Source: CAVHXA01 sp963639765
Lineage (GTDB): Bacteria > Bacillota > Clostridia > Oscillospirales > Oscillospiraceae
Assembly (NCBI GenBank): GCA_963639765.1
Contig: CAVHXA010000006.1
Span: 1-64,000, forward strand
Direction of reading: 5' to 3'
Length of the DNA: 64,000 bases
Below the pieces are notes generated by a model that did not search any database, was not told the DNA's origin, and saw nothing but the letters and a program-made list of their open reading frames with translations. Positions within the stretch are counted from its first letter, which is position 1, and every line of letters begins with the position of its first letter. A program made the translations under genes and the position numbers. Below, in pieces: positions 36,638 through 44,925 of the stretch.

Positions 36638-36666
36638 TTGACGCGGCGGCGGAAGTCTGATAAAAC
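36638..36666 (+). promoter_or_regulatory. Promoter for the gamma-carbonic anhydrase gene
   Basis: TTGACG and TAAAAC are 17 bases apart, about 41 bases before the ATG. Confidence 0.6.
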
Positions 36667-36707
36667 AGAAGCAGATCAGGCCTTCTGGCCATATGGAGGA
36701 ATACCGG

Positions 36708-37232
36708 ATGATTTTTTCTTTTGACGGAAGAACCCCGACCGTAGGGCCGGGGACCTATGTGAGCCCGACCGCGCAGGTAATCGGTGACGTGCGGATTGGG
36801 GCCGGCTGCTATATTGGGCACGGGGCCATTTTGCGCGGGGACTACGGAACCATCCGCATCGGGGACAACTGCGCCGTGGAGGAGGGCGTGATCATACACG
36901 TTACCCCGGGCGACACGGGAGAGCTGGCCGACAACGTGACACTGGGGCACGGCGCAATTGTACACAGCAGCTATATCGGGCCATGGAGTCTTGTGGGTAT
37001 GGGCGCAGTGGTGAGTATCCGGGCCGTGGTCGGCGGACAGAGCATCGTAGCCGAGGGCTGCGTGGTGCCGCAGGGCGGACAGGTCCCCGAGGGAGTGCTG
37101 GTGGGAGGCATTCCGGCGCGGGTGCTGCGGGAAATCACGCAGAAGGATCTGCAGACCCGGCACGAGACGGTGCAGTGTTATGTGGACCTCGCGCGGAAGT
37201 ATCTGGACCTCGGCATGCAGCGTGTGGACTAG
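36708..37232 (+). CDS. Gamma-carbonic anhydrase family protein
   Basis: This 174-residue protein is a left-handed beta-helix built from hexapeptide repeats (IGAGCYIGHGAILRGDYG, VEEGVIIHV, DNVTLGHGAIVHSSYIG). Family metal ligands are visible as His in IIHV, LGHG and IVHSS. Members are trimeric zinc or iron enzymes hydrating CO2 (Cam) or of unknown activity (YrdA/CaiE type), and this shorter protein resembles the latter. The start ATG at 36708 is eight bases after GGAGG; an in-frame ATG five codons earlier overlaps that site. The C-terminus overlaps the converging gene by four bases. Confidence 0.88.
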   Translation: MIFSFDGRTPTVGPGTYVSPTAQVIGDVRIGAGCYIGHGAILRGDYGTIRIGDNCAVEEGVIIHVTPGDTGELADNVTLGHGAIVHSSYIGPWSLVGMGAVVSIRAVVGGQSIVAEGCVVPQGGQVPEGVLVGGIPARVLREITQKDLQTRHETVQCYVDLARKYLDLGMQRVD

Positions 37233-37990
37233 GATGTCCTGCGGCGGGCTTTTCGCAGCCGCAGCGGCAGATACATACACAGCCAGAGCAGTGCCAGAAG
37301 CACGGGGATACTCAGCAGATAACCGGGTGTGCCCAGAAACCGGGCAAACAGGGCAAGGGGTGTGCCGGCAGCGGCCCGGTTCAAAAACAGAAAGTTTGTT
37401 CCGAGAAGACGGTTCAGACAATATATCATCGGGCACAGGGCGGCATACAGACACAGCACATACCTGAGATTGCGCGCGTTGGGCCGCAGGCTGCCCTCGG
37501 CCAGCAGCACGGCCGGATAGGCCGCCAGAAGGCCATGGACGGAAAAGCTGTGCAGGCTCATAAAGCTGCAGGCAGGCAGGCTCAGCCAGGTTGGAAACAG
37601 AAGAGCAAGCACCGCACCGGGCAGGCAGGTTGCATACAGAAGCTCCTGCGTAAGGCACCCGGGGCGGTGTTCGTGTATCAGTGCCACAAAAATATTCATG
37701 GAGCACAGGTGCAGTGGCAGATATTTTGGCAGCCACGCGCCGCAGGCCAGCAAAAGCACGTGCTTCAGCAGCTCGTCGGCCATAAGCAGACCAACAAGCA
37801 TTCTTCGAATGCGGCGGCACCGGGCCGGCGGCGCATGCGCGGAGCACCGGCACAGCAGAAGGATACACAGCGCGATTGCACCAAGCCAGAGCAGATGCAC
37901 GGGCCCGAAGCGCGTGATGCCCAGCCCGGAAGAAACGGTTTCAACGGTTGTCCAGAAGCCCTGCACGGTTACCCCAGCTTTCTTTGGCAA
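37229..37990 (-). CDS. YwaF/TIGR02206 family integral membrane protein
   Basis: This protein of up to 253 residues has about six to seven hydrophobic segments and matches the style of TIGR02206 (YwaF-like) membrane proteins: FGPVHLLWLGAIAL near the N-terminus, LPLHLCSMNIFVAL in the middle and FLGTPGYLLSIPVLL near the end. The family's function is unknown. The start is uncertain. TTG at 37990 gives the longest frame but has no clear ribosome site, and GTG at 37966 follows a GGGG. Its last codons overlap the converging carbonic anhydrase gene. Confidence 0.7.
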   Translation of the reverse strand: MPKKAGVTVQGFWTTVETVSSGLGITRFGPVHLLWLGAIALCILLLCRCSAHAPPARCRRIRRMLVGLLMADELLKHVLLLACGAWLPKYLPLHLCSMNIFVALIHEHRPGCLTQELLYATCLPGAVLALLFPTWLSLPACSFMSLHSFSVHGLLAAYPAVLLAEGSLRPNARNLRYVLCLYAALCPMIYCLNRLLGTNFLFLNRAAAGTPLALFARFLGTPGYLLSIPVLLALLWLCMYLPLRLRKARRRTS

Positions 37991-38026
37991 TAGCAGGATG
38001 ATACGGTGCTTTTTGCGGTGCTGCCT

Positions 38027-38212
38027 TTATTTTTCGTCTGACGGAGAAGCCAAAACGGGCTTGCCGTCCCGGTCCAGCAGAACCGTGAGGCCGCCGCCGT
38101 ATCCCTCAGAGTAGAAGATGTACTGAACGCCGGTTTCTTTGTCGACAAGTATTTTTGTGGTGTAGAGTGTTCCCTGAGAATAAATTTCTTCGAATCGTTT
38201 TTCTTTGGCCAC
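38027..38212 (-). CDS. DUF6440-type small protein
   Basis: This 61-residue protein carries the segments RFEEIYSQG, ILVDKETGVQYIF and GGGLTVLLDRDGKPV, which I recognise as the DUF6440 pattern common in Firmicutes. No function is known. The start is a GTG eight bases after a GGAGG, giving a product that begins Met-Ala-Lys-Glu. The longer frame to 38266 has no ribosome site. Confidence 0.78.
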   Translation of the reverse strand: MAKEKRFEEIYSQGTLYTTKILVDKETGVQYIFYSEGYGGGLTVLLDRDGKPVLASPSDEK

Positions 38213-38302
38213 TTTACATACCTCCGATTGATGCATGATGTGTTGAAGCCCTGCTGGTCCGCCCACAGGCTGCAGACAAATTATGCGGCAGTGCCTTTAT
38301 AT

Positions 38303-39424
38303 TTATTTGATTGTGATGAGCTCGTAGCTTCGGGTGCCCATACCAAGCTTTTCGGCGTGTTCAAGCGTATCCTGCCAGTGGGTTGCCGGGGTGGTGTTGG
38401 CAAAGGGATCACCCAGATCGACAAAGCCGGCAGCCGCCATTTTGTCACCCAGGACGCTGTTGCGGATGGGTGTCTGCGCGGCACAGAGATCGGCACAGGC
38501 CTGATCGAGGGCTACGGCATCAAACCCGGCCAGCATGCCGATATCGGGCAGAATGGGTGCGTCGTTTTCGCTGTGGCAATCGCAATACGGCGAAATGTCC
38601 ATCGCAAGAGCCACATGAAACTGCGGCCTGCCCTGCACAACAGCCAGAGCGTATTCGGCCATGCGCATGCAAAGCTCGTGGTTGGCCGTGCTGTTTGTGG
38701 GGTGGATGGCGTCAAAGTTGCAGCCGCCGATGCAGCGCCCGCAGCCCACACATCTGGTCTGGTCGATGTGGGCCTTGCCGCCTTCGTAGGAGATGGCGTT
38801 TTGTGCGCATTGACGCGCGCACAGGCGACAGCCGCGGCAGGCAGACTGGTCTACCTGAGGCTTGCCCGCGTTGTGCTGCTCCATTTTCCCGGCCCGGCTT
38901 CCGCAGCCCATGCCGATGTTTTTCAGCGCGCCGCCAAAGCCTGTGGATTCGTGGCCCTTGAAGTGGGTCAGGCTCACGAAGATGTCGGCATCCATAATGG
39001 CATGGCCGATTTTGGCTTGTGTGACGATCTCGCCCTGCACGGGAACGAGTGTTTCGTCGGTACCCTTCAGACCGTCGGCGATAATCACGGGGCAGCCCAC
39101 GGCGGCTTCGGTAAAGCCGTTTTCCCATGCGGCCTCAAGATGCTCAAGAGCGTTTTTCCTCCGCCCGGGATACAGCGTGTTGCAGTCGGTCAGAAAGGGC
39201 TTGCCGCCCAGATCTTTTATCAGGTCTGCCACGGCCCGTGCATAGTTGGGCCGCAGATAGGCCAGATTGCCGGGTTCACCAAAGTGCATCTTGATGGCCA
39301 CAAATTTGCCTGAAAAGTCAATCTGCTCGATTCCGGCCCTGCGCATGAGCATCTTGAGCTTGTCGAGAACGCTTCGGCCGTTGGAGGTGCGAAAATCGGT
39401 AAAGTAGACCTTTGCCTGCTGCAT
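38303..39424 (-). CDS. DUF362 domain protein with two [4Fe-4S] motifs
   Basis: This 373-residue protein has a DUF362 domain (KVYFTDFRTSNGRSVLDKL, FVAIKMHFGEPGN, DADIFVSLTHFKGHESTGFGG, then IGMGCGSRAGK). A ferredoxin-type insert follows between about residues 190 and 245, with Cys groups CRGCRLCARQC and CVGCGRCIGGC. The C-terminal DUF362 part ends near GMGTRSYEL. It is likely a cytoplasmic iron-sulfur protein; the family has no settled function, and electron transfer is inferred from the clusters. ATG follows AGGAGG at eight bases. A good leftward promoter lies about 115 bases upstream. Confidence 0.9.
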   Translation of the reverse strand: MQQAKVYFTDFRTSNGRSVLDKLKMLMRRAGIEQIDFSGKFVAIKMHFGEPGNLAYLRPNYARAVADLIKDLGGKPFLTDCNTLYPGRRKNALEHLEAAWENGFTEAAVGCPVIIADGLKGTDETLVPVQGEIVTQAKIGHAIMDADIFVSLTHFKGHESTGFGGALKNIGMGCGSRAGKMEQHNAGKPQVDQSACRGCRLCARQCAQNAISYEGGKAHIDQTRCVGCGRCIGGCNFDAIHPTNSTANHELCMRMAEYALAVVQGRPQFHVALAMDISPYCDCHSENDAPILPDIGMLAGFDAVALDQACADLCAAQTPIRNSVLGDKMAAAGFVDLGDPFANTTPATHWQDTLEHAEKLGMGTRSYELITIK

Positions 39425-39539
39425 GGTTGGTTCCTCCTGTTTCGGGGCAGGCCTGCACAGGCCGATACACGGATCCGCAAAAGCTGCGGGCACGGCTGCA
39501 CGTTGCTGCCTCGGTGTAAAATACGATATCTTCATCTGC

Positions 39540-39568
39540 ATTATAGCCCCTGCAGTCGGAACGGTCAA
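39540..39568 (-). promoter_or_regulatory. Promoter for the DUF362 gene
   Basis: Read leftward, TTGACC and TATAAT are 17 bases apart. It shares the 357-base gap with the rightward promoter at 39634, and nothing else is visible there. Confidence 0.7.
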
Positions 39569-39633
39569 CGGGTATTCGACGGTTTCTGCCGACAGCCTTC
39601 GGACGGAAAAGCCATCCGCAATGCGGATGCCGC

Positions 39634-39662
39634 TTGCGAAAAGCGCAGCCCGGTGCTATCAT
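39634..39662 (+). promoter_or_regulatory. Promoter for the flavodoxin-fold reductase
   Basis: TTGCGA and TATCAT are 17 bases apart, about 120 bases before the ATG. Confidence 0.5.
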
Positions 39663-39781
39663 GCACGCGGGGGAGGGACGGCTTGCACCGCATTCCGCCA
39701 CTGTGCTCCAAACTTTCATCCGCAGCCGCACGAAAAGGCCGCCTCTGGTCTGCGGGCGGCCGGAGAACTGAGGTTGTATTC

Positions 39782-40339
39782 ATGAAAAAGCTGCTGTTTG
39801 TAAACGCCTGCATCCGGGAAAACTCCAGAACCGAAGCACTGGCCAGAATGTATCTCGAAAAATACAAGGACGAATACCGGATCGAAGAGATCCGTGTCGC
39901 GGAGCTGAACCTTTGCGCGTACAACGCCGAAATGCTGCGCCGCAGAGAAGAAGACATCACAAATGACCGGATCAGCGCCGAAAACTATCCTCTTGCGCAT
40001 CAGTTTGCCGGGGCCCGGTGTGTTGTGATCGCCGCACCGTATTGGGACTGCCTGTTTCCGGCGGCACTGCGGGTGTATCTTGAGCACATCTGCGTGGCCG
40101 GCATCACCTTTGCCTACAGCAAGGGGCTTCCGATCAAAACCTGCCTCACCGAAAAAATGATCTGCATCACGACCAGCGGCGGTCCTCTGCCCGAAAATTC
40201 CGCGGCAGAGAGCTTTATCCGCGAAATGGGCAGACTGTTTGGCGTGGAGGATGTGCGGTTCTACGCGGCCGAGGGGCTGGATCTTCCTGCACGGAATGTC
40301 GGGGAAATTCTGCAGAGGACACTGGATCGCATGCAATAG
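39782..40339 (+). CDS. NAD(P)H-dependent flavodoxin-fold oxidoreductase
   Basis: This 185-residue protein resembles the Flavodoxin_2 group (azoreductase/quinone reductase): LLFVNACIRENSRTEALA at the phosphate-binding N-terminus, CVVIAAPYWDCLFPAALRVYLEHI in the centre and MICITTSGGPL at the FMN loop. Such enzymes bind FMN and pass electrons from NAD(P)H to quinones, azo dyes or similar acceptors. The ATG follows TGAGG at normal spacing. An in-frame open extension upstream has no suitable start. Confidence 0.85.
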   Translation: MKKLLFVNACIRENSRTEALARMYLEKYKDEYRIEEIRVAELNLCAYNAEMLRRREEDITNDRISAENYPLAHQFAGARCVVIAAPYWDCLFPAALRVYLEHICVAGITFAYSKGLPIKTCLTEKMICITTSGGPLPENSAAESFIREMGRLFGVEDVRFYAAEGLDLPARNVGEILQRTLDRMQ

Positions 40340-40435
40340 ACGGGCGGGAGAAAGTCCGGTTGAGCATGGGCCCGAAAAGCCGCTTAGAAGCTGCGAAACA
40401 ACGGGAAAACAGCGAAAAAAACGGTACGGCGCGGA

Positions 40436-40464
40436 TTGTGCCGGACACGGTGCCGTGCTATACT
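40436..40464 (+). promoter_or_regulatory. Promoter for the repeat-containing lipoprotein
   Basis: TTGTGC and TATACT are 17 bases apart, about 110 bases before the ATG. Confidence 0.5.
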
Positions 40465-40574
40465 CTGCCTTGCTGCAGGCCGACTGCGCGGTTGGCCTTG
40501 GGCTTCGGACATGGATTTTTCCTGTTCGAACGTAAAAAGCCCGGTTCAGTCCGGGCAGATAAGGAGCAGATACC

Positions 40575-41603
40575 ATGAAAAAAAACATTTCAGCGCTGGC
40601 CCTGGCGGTTGCCGGAGCGGTATTGCTGGCCGGGTGCGGCCAGACAGCCGGGCAGCAGAGCGTAACCGAAGAACAGGCTGCGATTGAAGAACAGACTGCG
40701 ACTGAAGAACAGACTGCGACTGAAGAACAGGCTGCAATTGAAGAACAGACTGCGACTGAAGAACAGACCGCGACTGAAGAACAGACCGCGATTGAAGAAC
40801 AGGCTGCGACTGAAGAACAGGTTGCTGCCGAGGAGCAGCTGGCCAACCCGTGGACACAGTCGGACGAGCAGGGTGTTGCGGCGGCAACCGGTTTTGACAT
40901 GACCGCACCCGAGGGCGCAGAAAATGTTTCCTACAGCTACATGGCAGAGGGAGCACTGGCACAGATGACCTATACGCTCGACGGAGCGAAATGGACCTAC
41001 AGACTGCAGATGACAGACGAGCTGACGGACATCTCGGGCATGTCGTATACATGGCTCGGAGAAACGGAGGGTGAGGTCTGCGGACTGAAGGCGATATATT
41101 ACGCATACAACGTAGCCGACGAAACGTCTGCCGAGATGGTGCGGCTTGTAAACTGGTATGATGCCGTGCCCGGCGTAACCTGCTCGCTCAGCGCCGTGGG
41201 AAAGGACCTGAGTGATGCCGAGATGCAGACCTATGCACAGAGCCTGTTTTCTCCGCTGCAGACAGAGGCCACGGGTGACCCGGAGGCAGATGCGGAAAAT
41301 GAGCTGAGCAGCTATTTCCTGGGTGCGCACAAACGGAGCTCCGACGAGAGCGTGCTGACAATCTCACAGAACGAAGACGGAAGCTTCTGCGTGGATCTCA
41401 GCATCACCCGCCTTTGTACGCTCGAGGGCGGTGTCGGTACGTTTGCAGAGCACAAAATGACCTTTACGGTAGAGGACCCGAGCGGAAACGAGATGTGCGG
41501 CATGATTTACCGCGACAGCGACAACAGCCTGTCGGTACGGATTACAGACAGCAGCTGGGAGCTTCTGCCGACCGACGAGGTTCTCGAAGGCTTTGGAAAA
41601 TAA
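40575..41603 (+). CDS. Lipoprotein with Glu-Glu-Gln hexapeptide repeats
   Basis: This 342-residue protein has a lipoprotein signal (lipobox LLAGC, residues 17-21), then about ten repeats of the six-residue unit EEQ(T/A)A(T/I) (residues about 32-90), followed by a soluble domain to the end. That domain contains FDMTAPEGAENVSYSYM, YTLDGAKWTYRLQ and GLKAIYYAYN. It ends in a lipocalin-like or beta-rich stretch (LTISQNEDGSFCVDLSI, WELLPTDEVLEGF). I do not recognise the domain. The repeat probably acts as an acidic spacer holding the domain away from the membrane. ATG has AAGGAG upstream. No partner gene is evident. Confidence 0.75.
   Translation: MKKNISALALAVAGAVLLAGCGQTAGQQSVTEEQAAIEEQTATEEQTATEEQAAIEEQTATEEQTATEEQTAIEEQAATEEQVAAEEQLANPWTQSDEQGVAAATGFDMTAPEGAENVSYSYMAEGALAQMTYTLDGAKWTYRLQMTDELTDISGMSYTWLGETEGEVCGLKAIYYAYNVADETSAEMVRLVNWYDAVPGVTCSLSAVGKDLSDAEMQTYAQSLFSPLQTEATGDPEADAENELSSYFLGAHKRSSDESVLTISQNEDGSFCVDLSITRLCTLEGGVGTFAEHKMTFTVEDPSGNEMCGMIYRDSDNSLSVRITDSSWELLPTDEVLEGFGK
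40668..40838 (+). repeat. 18-nt tandem repeat inside the lipoprotein gene
   Basis: Nine units of 18 bases (GAAGAACAG followed by a variable nine) are followed by a degenerate tenth starting at 40830. The unit length is a multiple of three, so copy-number changes would keep the reading frame. Confidence 0.92.
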
Positions 41604-41725
41604 AAGCACCGCAGAGCTGCTTCGGCAATCGCGCAGGGTGCTTATCTGCCACGAACAGCAAAACAGAGCGCCGCGAAACGTCGCCTTTGTGAGCCTGTGA
41701 CACAATATCCTTGATAAAACAGGAA

Positions 41726-41766
41726 ATCCGAACCCGTGGCCGATTGGTCTGAGGTTCGGATTTTTC
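41726..41766. terminator. Bidirectional terminator between lipoprotein gene and ssrA
   Basis: ATCCGAACC (41726-41734) pairs with GGTTCGGAT (41753-41761), followed by T residues on the plus strand and a weaker T-rich stretch on the other side. It can end both the lipoprotein mRNA and the tmRNA transcript. Confidence 0.8.
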
Positions 41767-41774
41767 TGATTGGA

Positions 41775-42120
41775 TGGAGGCGGCGGGAGTCGAACCCGCG
41801 TCCGAAAGCGACTTGACAGAAACTTCTCCGGGCGCAGCCGATTATTTACATTCCCTCGCCATGCCGTGAGTCGGCACACTGCATGGTTTGGTAGCTTCAT
41901 GATGCATGGTACGGGCAAAGCTTACCGCACGCACGGTCACCACTCAATCACACCCGAGCCTGGCTCGTGGTCCTTCCAGGGCGGATGGGCTGCACTTAGG
42001 CGGCAGCCAGAACGATGTTATCGTTGTCAGTTAATTTGAAAGTTTGCCCGTTTTATAGAGGTCGGACGCCTCTGCCCGCTATTTCGGCCTCACCACCCCC
42101 GTCGAAACCGTGACGCCCCC
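41775..42120 (-). ncRNA. ssrA: Transfer-messenger RNA (tmRNA)
   Basis: Read leftward, the 5' end GGGGGCGTCACGGTTTCGAC and the 3' end with GGGTTCGACTCCCGCCGCC and terminal CCA form the tRNA-like domain. Seven acceptor pairs join GGGGGCG to CGCCTCC, and CCA is encoded. The tag reading frame ends DNDNIVLAAA followed by TAA (complement of 41996-41998), with the Leu-Ala-Ala-Ala end expected of a proteolysis tag. The resume codon is not certain. The RNA rescues stalled ribosomes with SmpB, whose gene lies about 570 bases upstream in the same direction. Length (346 nt) is normal. Confidence 0.97.
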
Positions 42121-42170
42121 GAATCGGGACGGGAACCCGGCTTTTCGGCCGGGAACCCGGGGAAAACAGC

Positions 42171-42698
42171 TTATCGTTCGGCAAGCCTGTCCGGCTCGGG
42201 ATAGACCTCGCCAAGCGTGTCGACTGTAACCTGCTTCATGCGCTGGACAAGCTGCGGCCTGTCGCTGCGGTCGGTTTTTACGGAGGAAATCTGATCCACA
42301 ACGTCCAGACCATCGGTTACCATGCCAAAGGCGGCATACTGACCGTCGAGGAATTTGCCGTCGGCATGCATGATGAAAAACTGACTGCCGGCAGAGTCGG
42401 GCGCGGAGGCCCTGGCCATAGACAGAACGCCCCGCTTGTGGCTGAGTGGGTTGTCGATGCCGTTGATGCGGAATTCACCCTTGATGCAATAGCCGGGTCC
42501 GCCCATGCCGCTGCCCATGGGGTCGCCGCCCTGGATCATGAATCCGGGAATCACACGGTGAAAAATCAGACCGTTGTAAAAGCCCTTTTGCGCCAGAGAA
42601 ATAAAGTTGTTGACAGTCTGCGGCGCGTATTCGGGATACAGCTCGGCGCGGATGATGCCGCCGTTTTCCATTTCGATTGTGACAATGGGATGACTCAT
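42171..42698 (-). CDS. Cyclophilin-type peptidyl-prolyl cis-trans isomerase
   Basis: This 175-residue protein has no signal peptide. Cyclophilin motifs are TVNNFISLAQKGFYNGLIFHRVIPGF, MIQGGDPMGSGMGGPGY, LSMARASAPDSAGSQFFI (catalytic core) and YAAFGMV. It should speed proline isomerisation in the cytoplasm. The ATG (after GAGAGGAA) overlaps the smpB stop codon, so the two genes are translated together. About 50 bases separate its stop from the 5' end of ssrA. Confidence 0.95.
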   Translation of the reverse strand: MSHPIVTIEMENGGIIRAELYPEYAPQTVNNFISLAQKGFYNGLIFHRVIPGFMIQGGDPMGSGMGGPGYCIKGEFRINGIDNPLSHKRGVLSMARASAPDSAGSQFFIMHADGKFLDGQYAAFGMVTDGLDVVDQISSVKTDRSDRPQLVQRMKQVTVDTLGEVYPEPDRLAER

Positions 42699-43171
42699 GT
42701 ATGGTTCCTCTCTTTCATGGCCCGGTCGATCTGGCGCCGGGCATCGCGCTCGGCGGCACTTTCGCGCTTGTCGTAGAGCTTTTTGCCCTGACACAGACCG
42801 ATTTCGAGCTTTACGCGGCTGTTTTTGAAGTAGATGCGCAGGGGGATGAGGGTCATGCCGCCCAGTCGGACCTTGTTGTAGAGGTAGCGGATTTCACGCC
42901 TGTGCATCAGAAGCCGCCGCGGACGCAGCGGGTCTTTGTTGAAGATGTTGCCCTGCTCATAGGGGCTGATGTGCATCTGCCGGATATACAGCTCGCCGTT
43001 TATTATCGTACACCAGGCGTCTTTGAGGTTTACCTTTCCCTGACGGATGGATTTTACTTCGGTTCCTGCCAGCTCGATGCCCGCTTCGTATCGCTCATGG
43101 ATGAAGTATTCGTGCGCAGCCCCGGCATTGCGGGCAATCTGCTTGATTCCGGTTTCGGCCAAGGCTGTCAT
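42695..43171 (-). CDS. smpB: SsrA-binding protein SmpB
   Basis: This is the tmRNA partner in trans-translation. Motifs are IARNAGAAHEYFIHERYEAG, GTEVKSIRQGKVNLKDAW, EQGNIFNKDPLRPRRLLMHR and the basic tail KLYDKRESAAERDARRQ. The length is about 158 residues, normal. The start is unsettled. ATG at 43171 has AAAGGA directly against it, TTG at 43162 has that site at nine bases, and GTG at 43183 has none. The reading frame is not in doubt. A promoter lies just upstream. Its stop overlaps the cyclophilin start by four bases. Confidence 0.95.
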   Translation of the reverse strand: MTALAETGIKQIARNAGAAHEYFIHERYEAGIELAGTEVKSIRQGKVNLKDAWCTIINGELYIRQMHISPYEQGNIFNKDPLRPRRLLMHRREIRYLYNKVRLGGMTLIPLRIYFKNSRVKLEIGLCQGKKLYDKRESAAERDARRQIDRAMKERNHT

Positions 43172-43189
43172 TCCTTTCTTCACATCTGC

Positions 43190-43219
43190 AATATATACTC
43201 AGTATACCACGGCTGTCAA
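43190..43219 (-). promoter_or_regulatory. Promoter for smpB
   Basis: Read leftward, TTGACA is followed after 17-18 bases by an ATATATT -10 region. It starts in the 50-base gap after gpmI and could drive smpB, the cyclophilin gene and ssrA. Confidence 0.65.
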
Positions 43220-43233
43220 GGCATCGCGGATTG

Positions 43234-44808
43234 TCAGCGAAGAAGGGACGGCTCCCAGCACGAGGGAACGGGAAGCTCCAGAAGCTGCGCCGCTGTGGCG
43301 GCGATGTTGGCAAGTCCTCCGCCCGGAGAAAGGGACATGCAGGGGCCGGACGCATTGCAGAGAATCAGCGGAACCGGGTTTTTGGAGTGGGCGGTGCGGA
43401 TTGTGGCACGGCCCTGCCTGTCGGTGTCGAGCATCTGGTCGGCATTGCCGTGGTCTGCGGTGATCAGCAGGGTATAGCCAAGCCGCTCTGCCGCCTGCGC
43501 AATCTGACCGATGCAGTCGTCTATCGTTTCCATGGCCCGGACCACGGCAGAAAAAACACCGGTATGACCAACCATGTCGCCGTTTGGAAAGTTGCAGCGC
43601 AGAAACGAATAGCTGCCGCGCTCCATGGCTGAGAGAAGCATCGAGGTGATTTCGCGGGCCTTCATGTCCGGAGCCTGGTCAAAGGGGACGATGTCGGAGG
43701 CAATTTCCTGCCAGGTTTCGAGCGTCTCGTCAAAGCGGGCGCTGCGGTTGCCGTTCCAGAAGTAGGTTACATGTCCGTATTTCTGCGTTTCGGACAGCGC
43801 ATAGGAGGGGACCCCGTGTTCGCATAGAAGCTGCGAGAGCGTGTTGTGAATCTGCGGCGGCCGGACCAGATAGTTTTTCGGAAGCTGCAGATCGCCGTCG
43901 TATTGCAGCATGCCGGCATACAGAACGCGGTCGACCCCGCCGCGGTCGAAACGGTCAAAGTCCGGGTCGTCAAAGGCACGGGAGATTTCGAGTGCGCGGT
44001 CGCCGCGGAAGTTGAACAGAATCACGCCGTCGCCGTTTTGGATTTTGCCTACGGGGCCGGATTCGTCGGCAATCACAAAGGGCGGAAGGTCCTGATCGAT
44101 GATGCCCGGATGCTCGGCACGATAGACGGATATGGCCTGCGCAGCATCGGCAAATTGCCGGCCCTGCCCCAGAACATGGGTCTGCCAGCCGCGCTCCACC
44201 ATGGACCAGTCGGCCTCGTAGCGATCCATGGTAATTTGCATGCGTCCGCCGCCGGAGGCAATGCGATAGTCGTGCAGGCCGTCGCGCAGCTCCTGCAGGC
44301 AGGCCTCGAGAGATTGCAGGTAATCCGTCGCGGAGTGCGCGGGAACGTCTCTGCCGTCGAGCAGAATGTGGCAGCGGACGCGCCGCAGGTCTTCCTGCCG
44401 GGCCCGACGCAGAAGCGCCAGCAGATGTGCCATGTTGGAATGGACGTTGCCGTCGCTGAGCAGACCCAGAAAATGCAGTGTTCGTCCGGGCCGGCGGCAT
44501 TGCGCGGCCAGATCGGTCCATGCCCGGGACCGGAAAATTTCACCGGTCCGGATGCTCTGCTCCACAAGCTTGGCACCCTGGGCGTAGATCTGTCCGCAGC
44601 CCAGCGCGTTGTGACCGACCTCCGAGTTGCCGATGTCGTCGTCTGAGGGCAGGCCTACGGCTGTGCCGTGCGCCTTGAGCTGTGTGTGCGGACAGGTGCG
44701 CCAGAGCCGGTCGAGGTTGGGGGTGTGTGCATGAAAGACGGCATCTCCGGGGCCGTGGTCTCCGATCCCCACACCGTCCATGATAACCAGAACAACAGGC
44801 TGATGCAT
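43234..44808 (-). CDS. gpmI: Cofactor-independent phosphoglycerate mutase
   Basis: This 524-residue glycolytic enzyme interconverts 3- and 2-phosphoglycerate without 2,3-bisphosphoglycerate. MDGVGIGDHGPGD near the N-terminus supplies metal ligand Asp11, GLPSDDDIGNSEVGHNALG (52-70) contains the catalytic Ser62, and TADHGNADQM near the C-terminus carries further metal ligands. The length is typical of the family. The ATG follows AAAGGA at eight bases. It has its own promoter just upstream and lies downstream of recG in the same direction. Confidence 0.95.
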   Translation of the reverse strand: MHQPVVLVIMDGVGIGDHGPGDAVFHAHTPNLDRLWRTCPHTQLKAHGTAVGLPSDDDIGNSEVGHNALGCGQIYAQGAKLVEQSIRTGEIFRSRAWTDLAAQCRRPGRTLHFLGLLSDGNVHSNMAHLLALLRRARQEDLRRVRCHILLDGRDVPAHSATDYLQSLEACLQELRDGLHDYRIASGGGRMQITMDRYEADWSMVERGWQTHVLGQGRQFADAAQAISVYRAEHPGIIDQDLPPFVIADESGPVGKIQNGDGVILFNFRGDRALEISRAFDDPDFDRFDRGGVDRVLYAGMLQYDGDLQLPKNYLVRPPQIHNTLSQLLCEHGVPSYALSETQKYGHVTYFWNGNRSARFDETLETWQEIASDIVPFDQAPDMKAREITSMLLSAMERGSYSFLRCNFPNGDMVGHTGVFSAVVRAMETIDDCIGQIAQAAERLGYTLLITADHGNADQMLDTDRQGRATIRTAHSKNPVPLILCNASGPCMSLSPGGGLANIAATAAQLLELPVPSCWEPSLLR

Positions 44809-44842
44809 ATGCGGATTCCTTTCACTGCTGCGGAATACCGTG

Positions 44843-44871
44843 ATTATAACGCGGTGCGCGCACGGAAACAA
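44843..44871 (-). promoter_or_regulatory. Promoter for gpmI
   Basis: Read leftward, TTGTTT and consensus TATAAT are 17 bases apart, 35 bases before the ATG. Confidence 0.65.
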
Positions 44872-44925
44872 GAGGCAATACCGCGGTATCCTACACAAAG
44901 CACGCAGACATGTTTGCGGGGTGTC

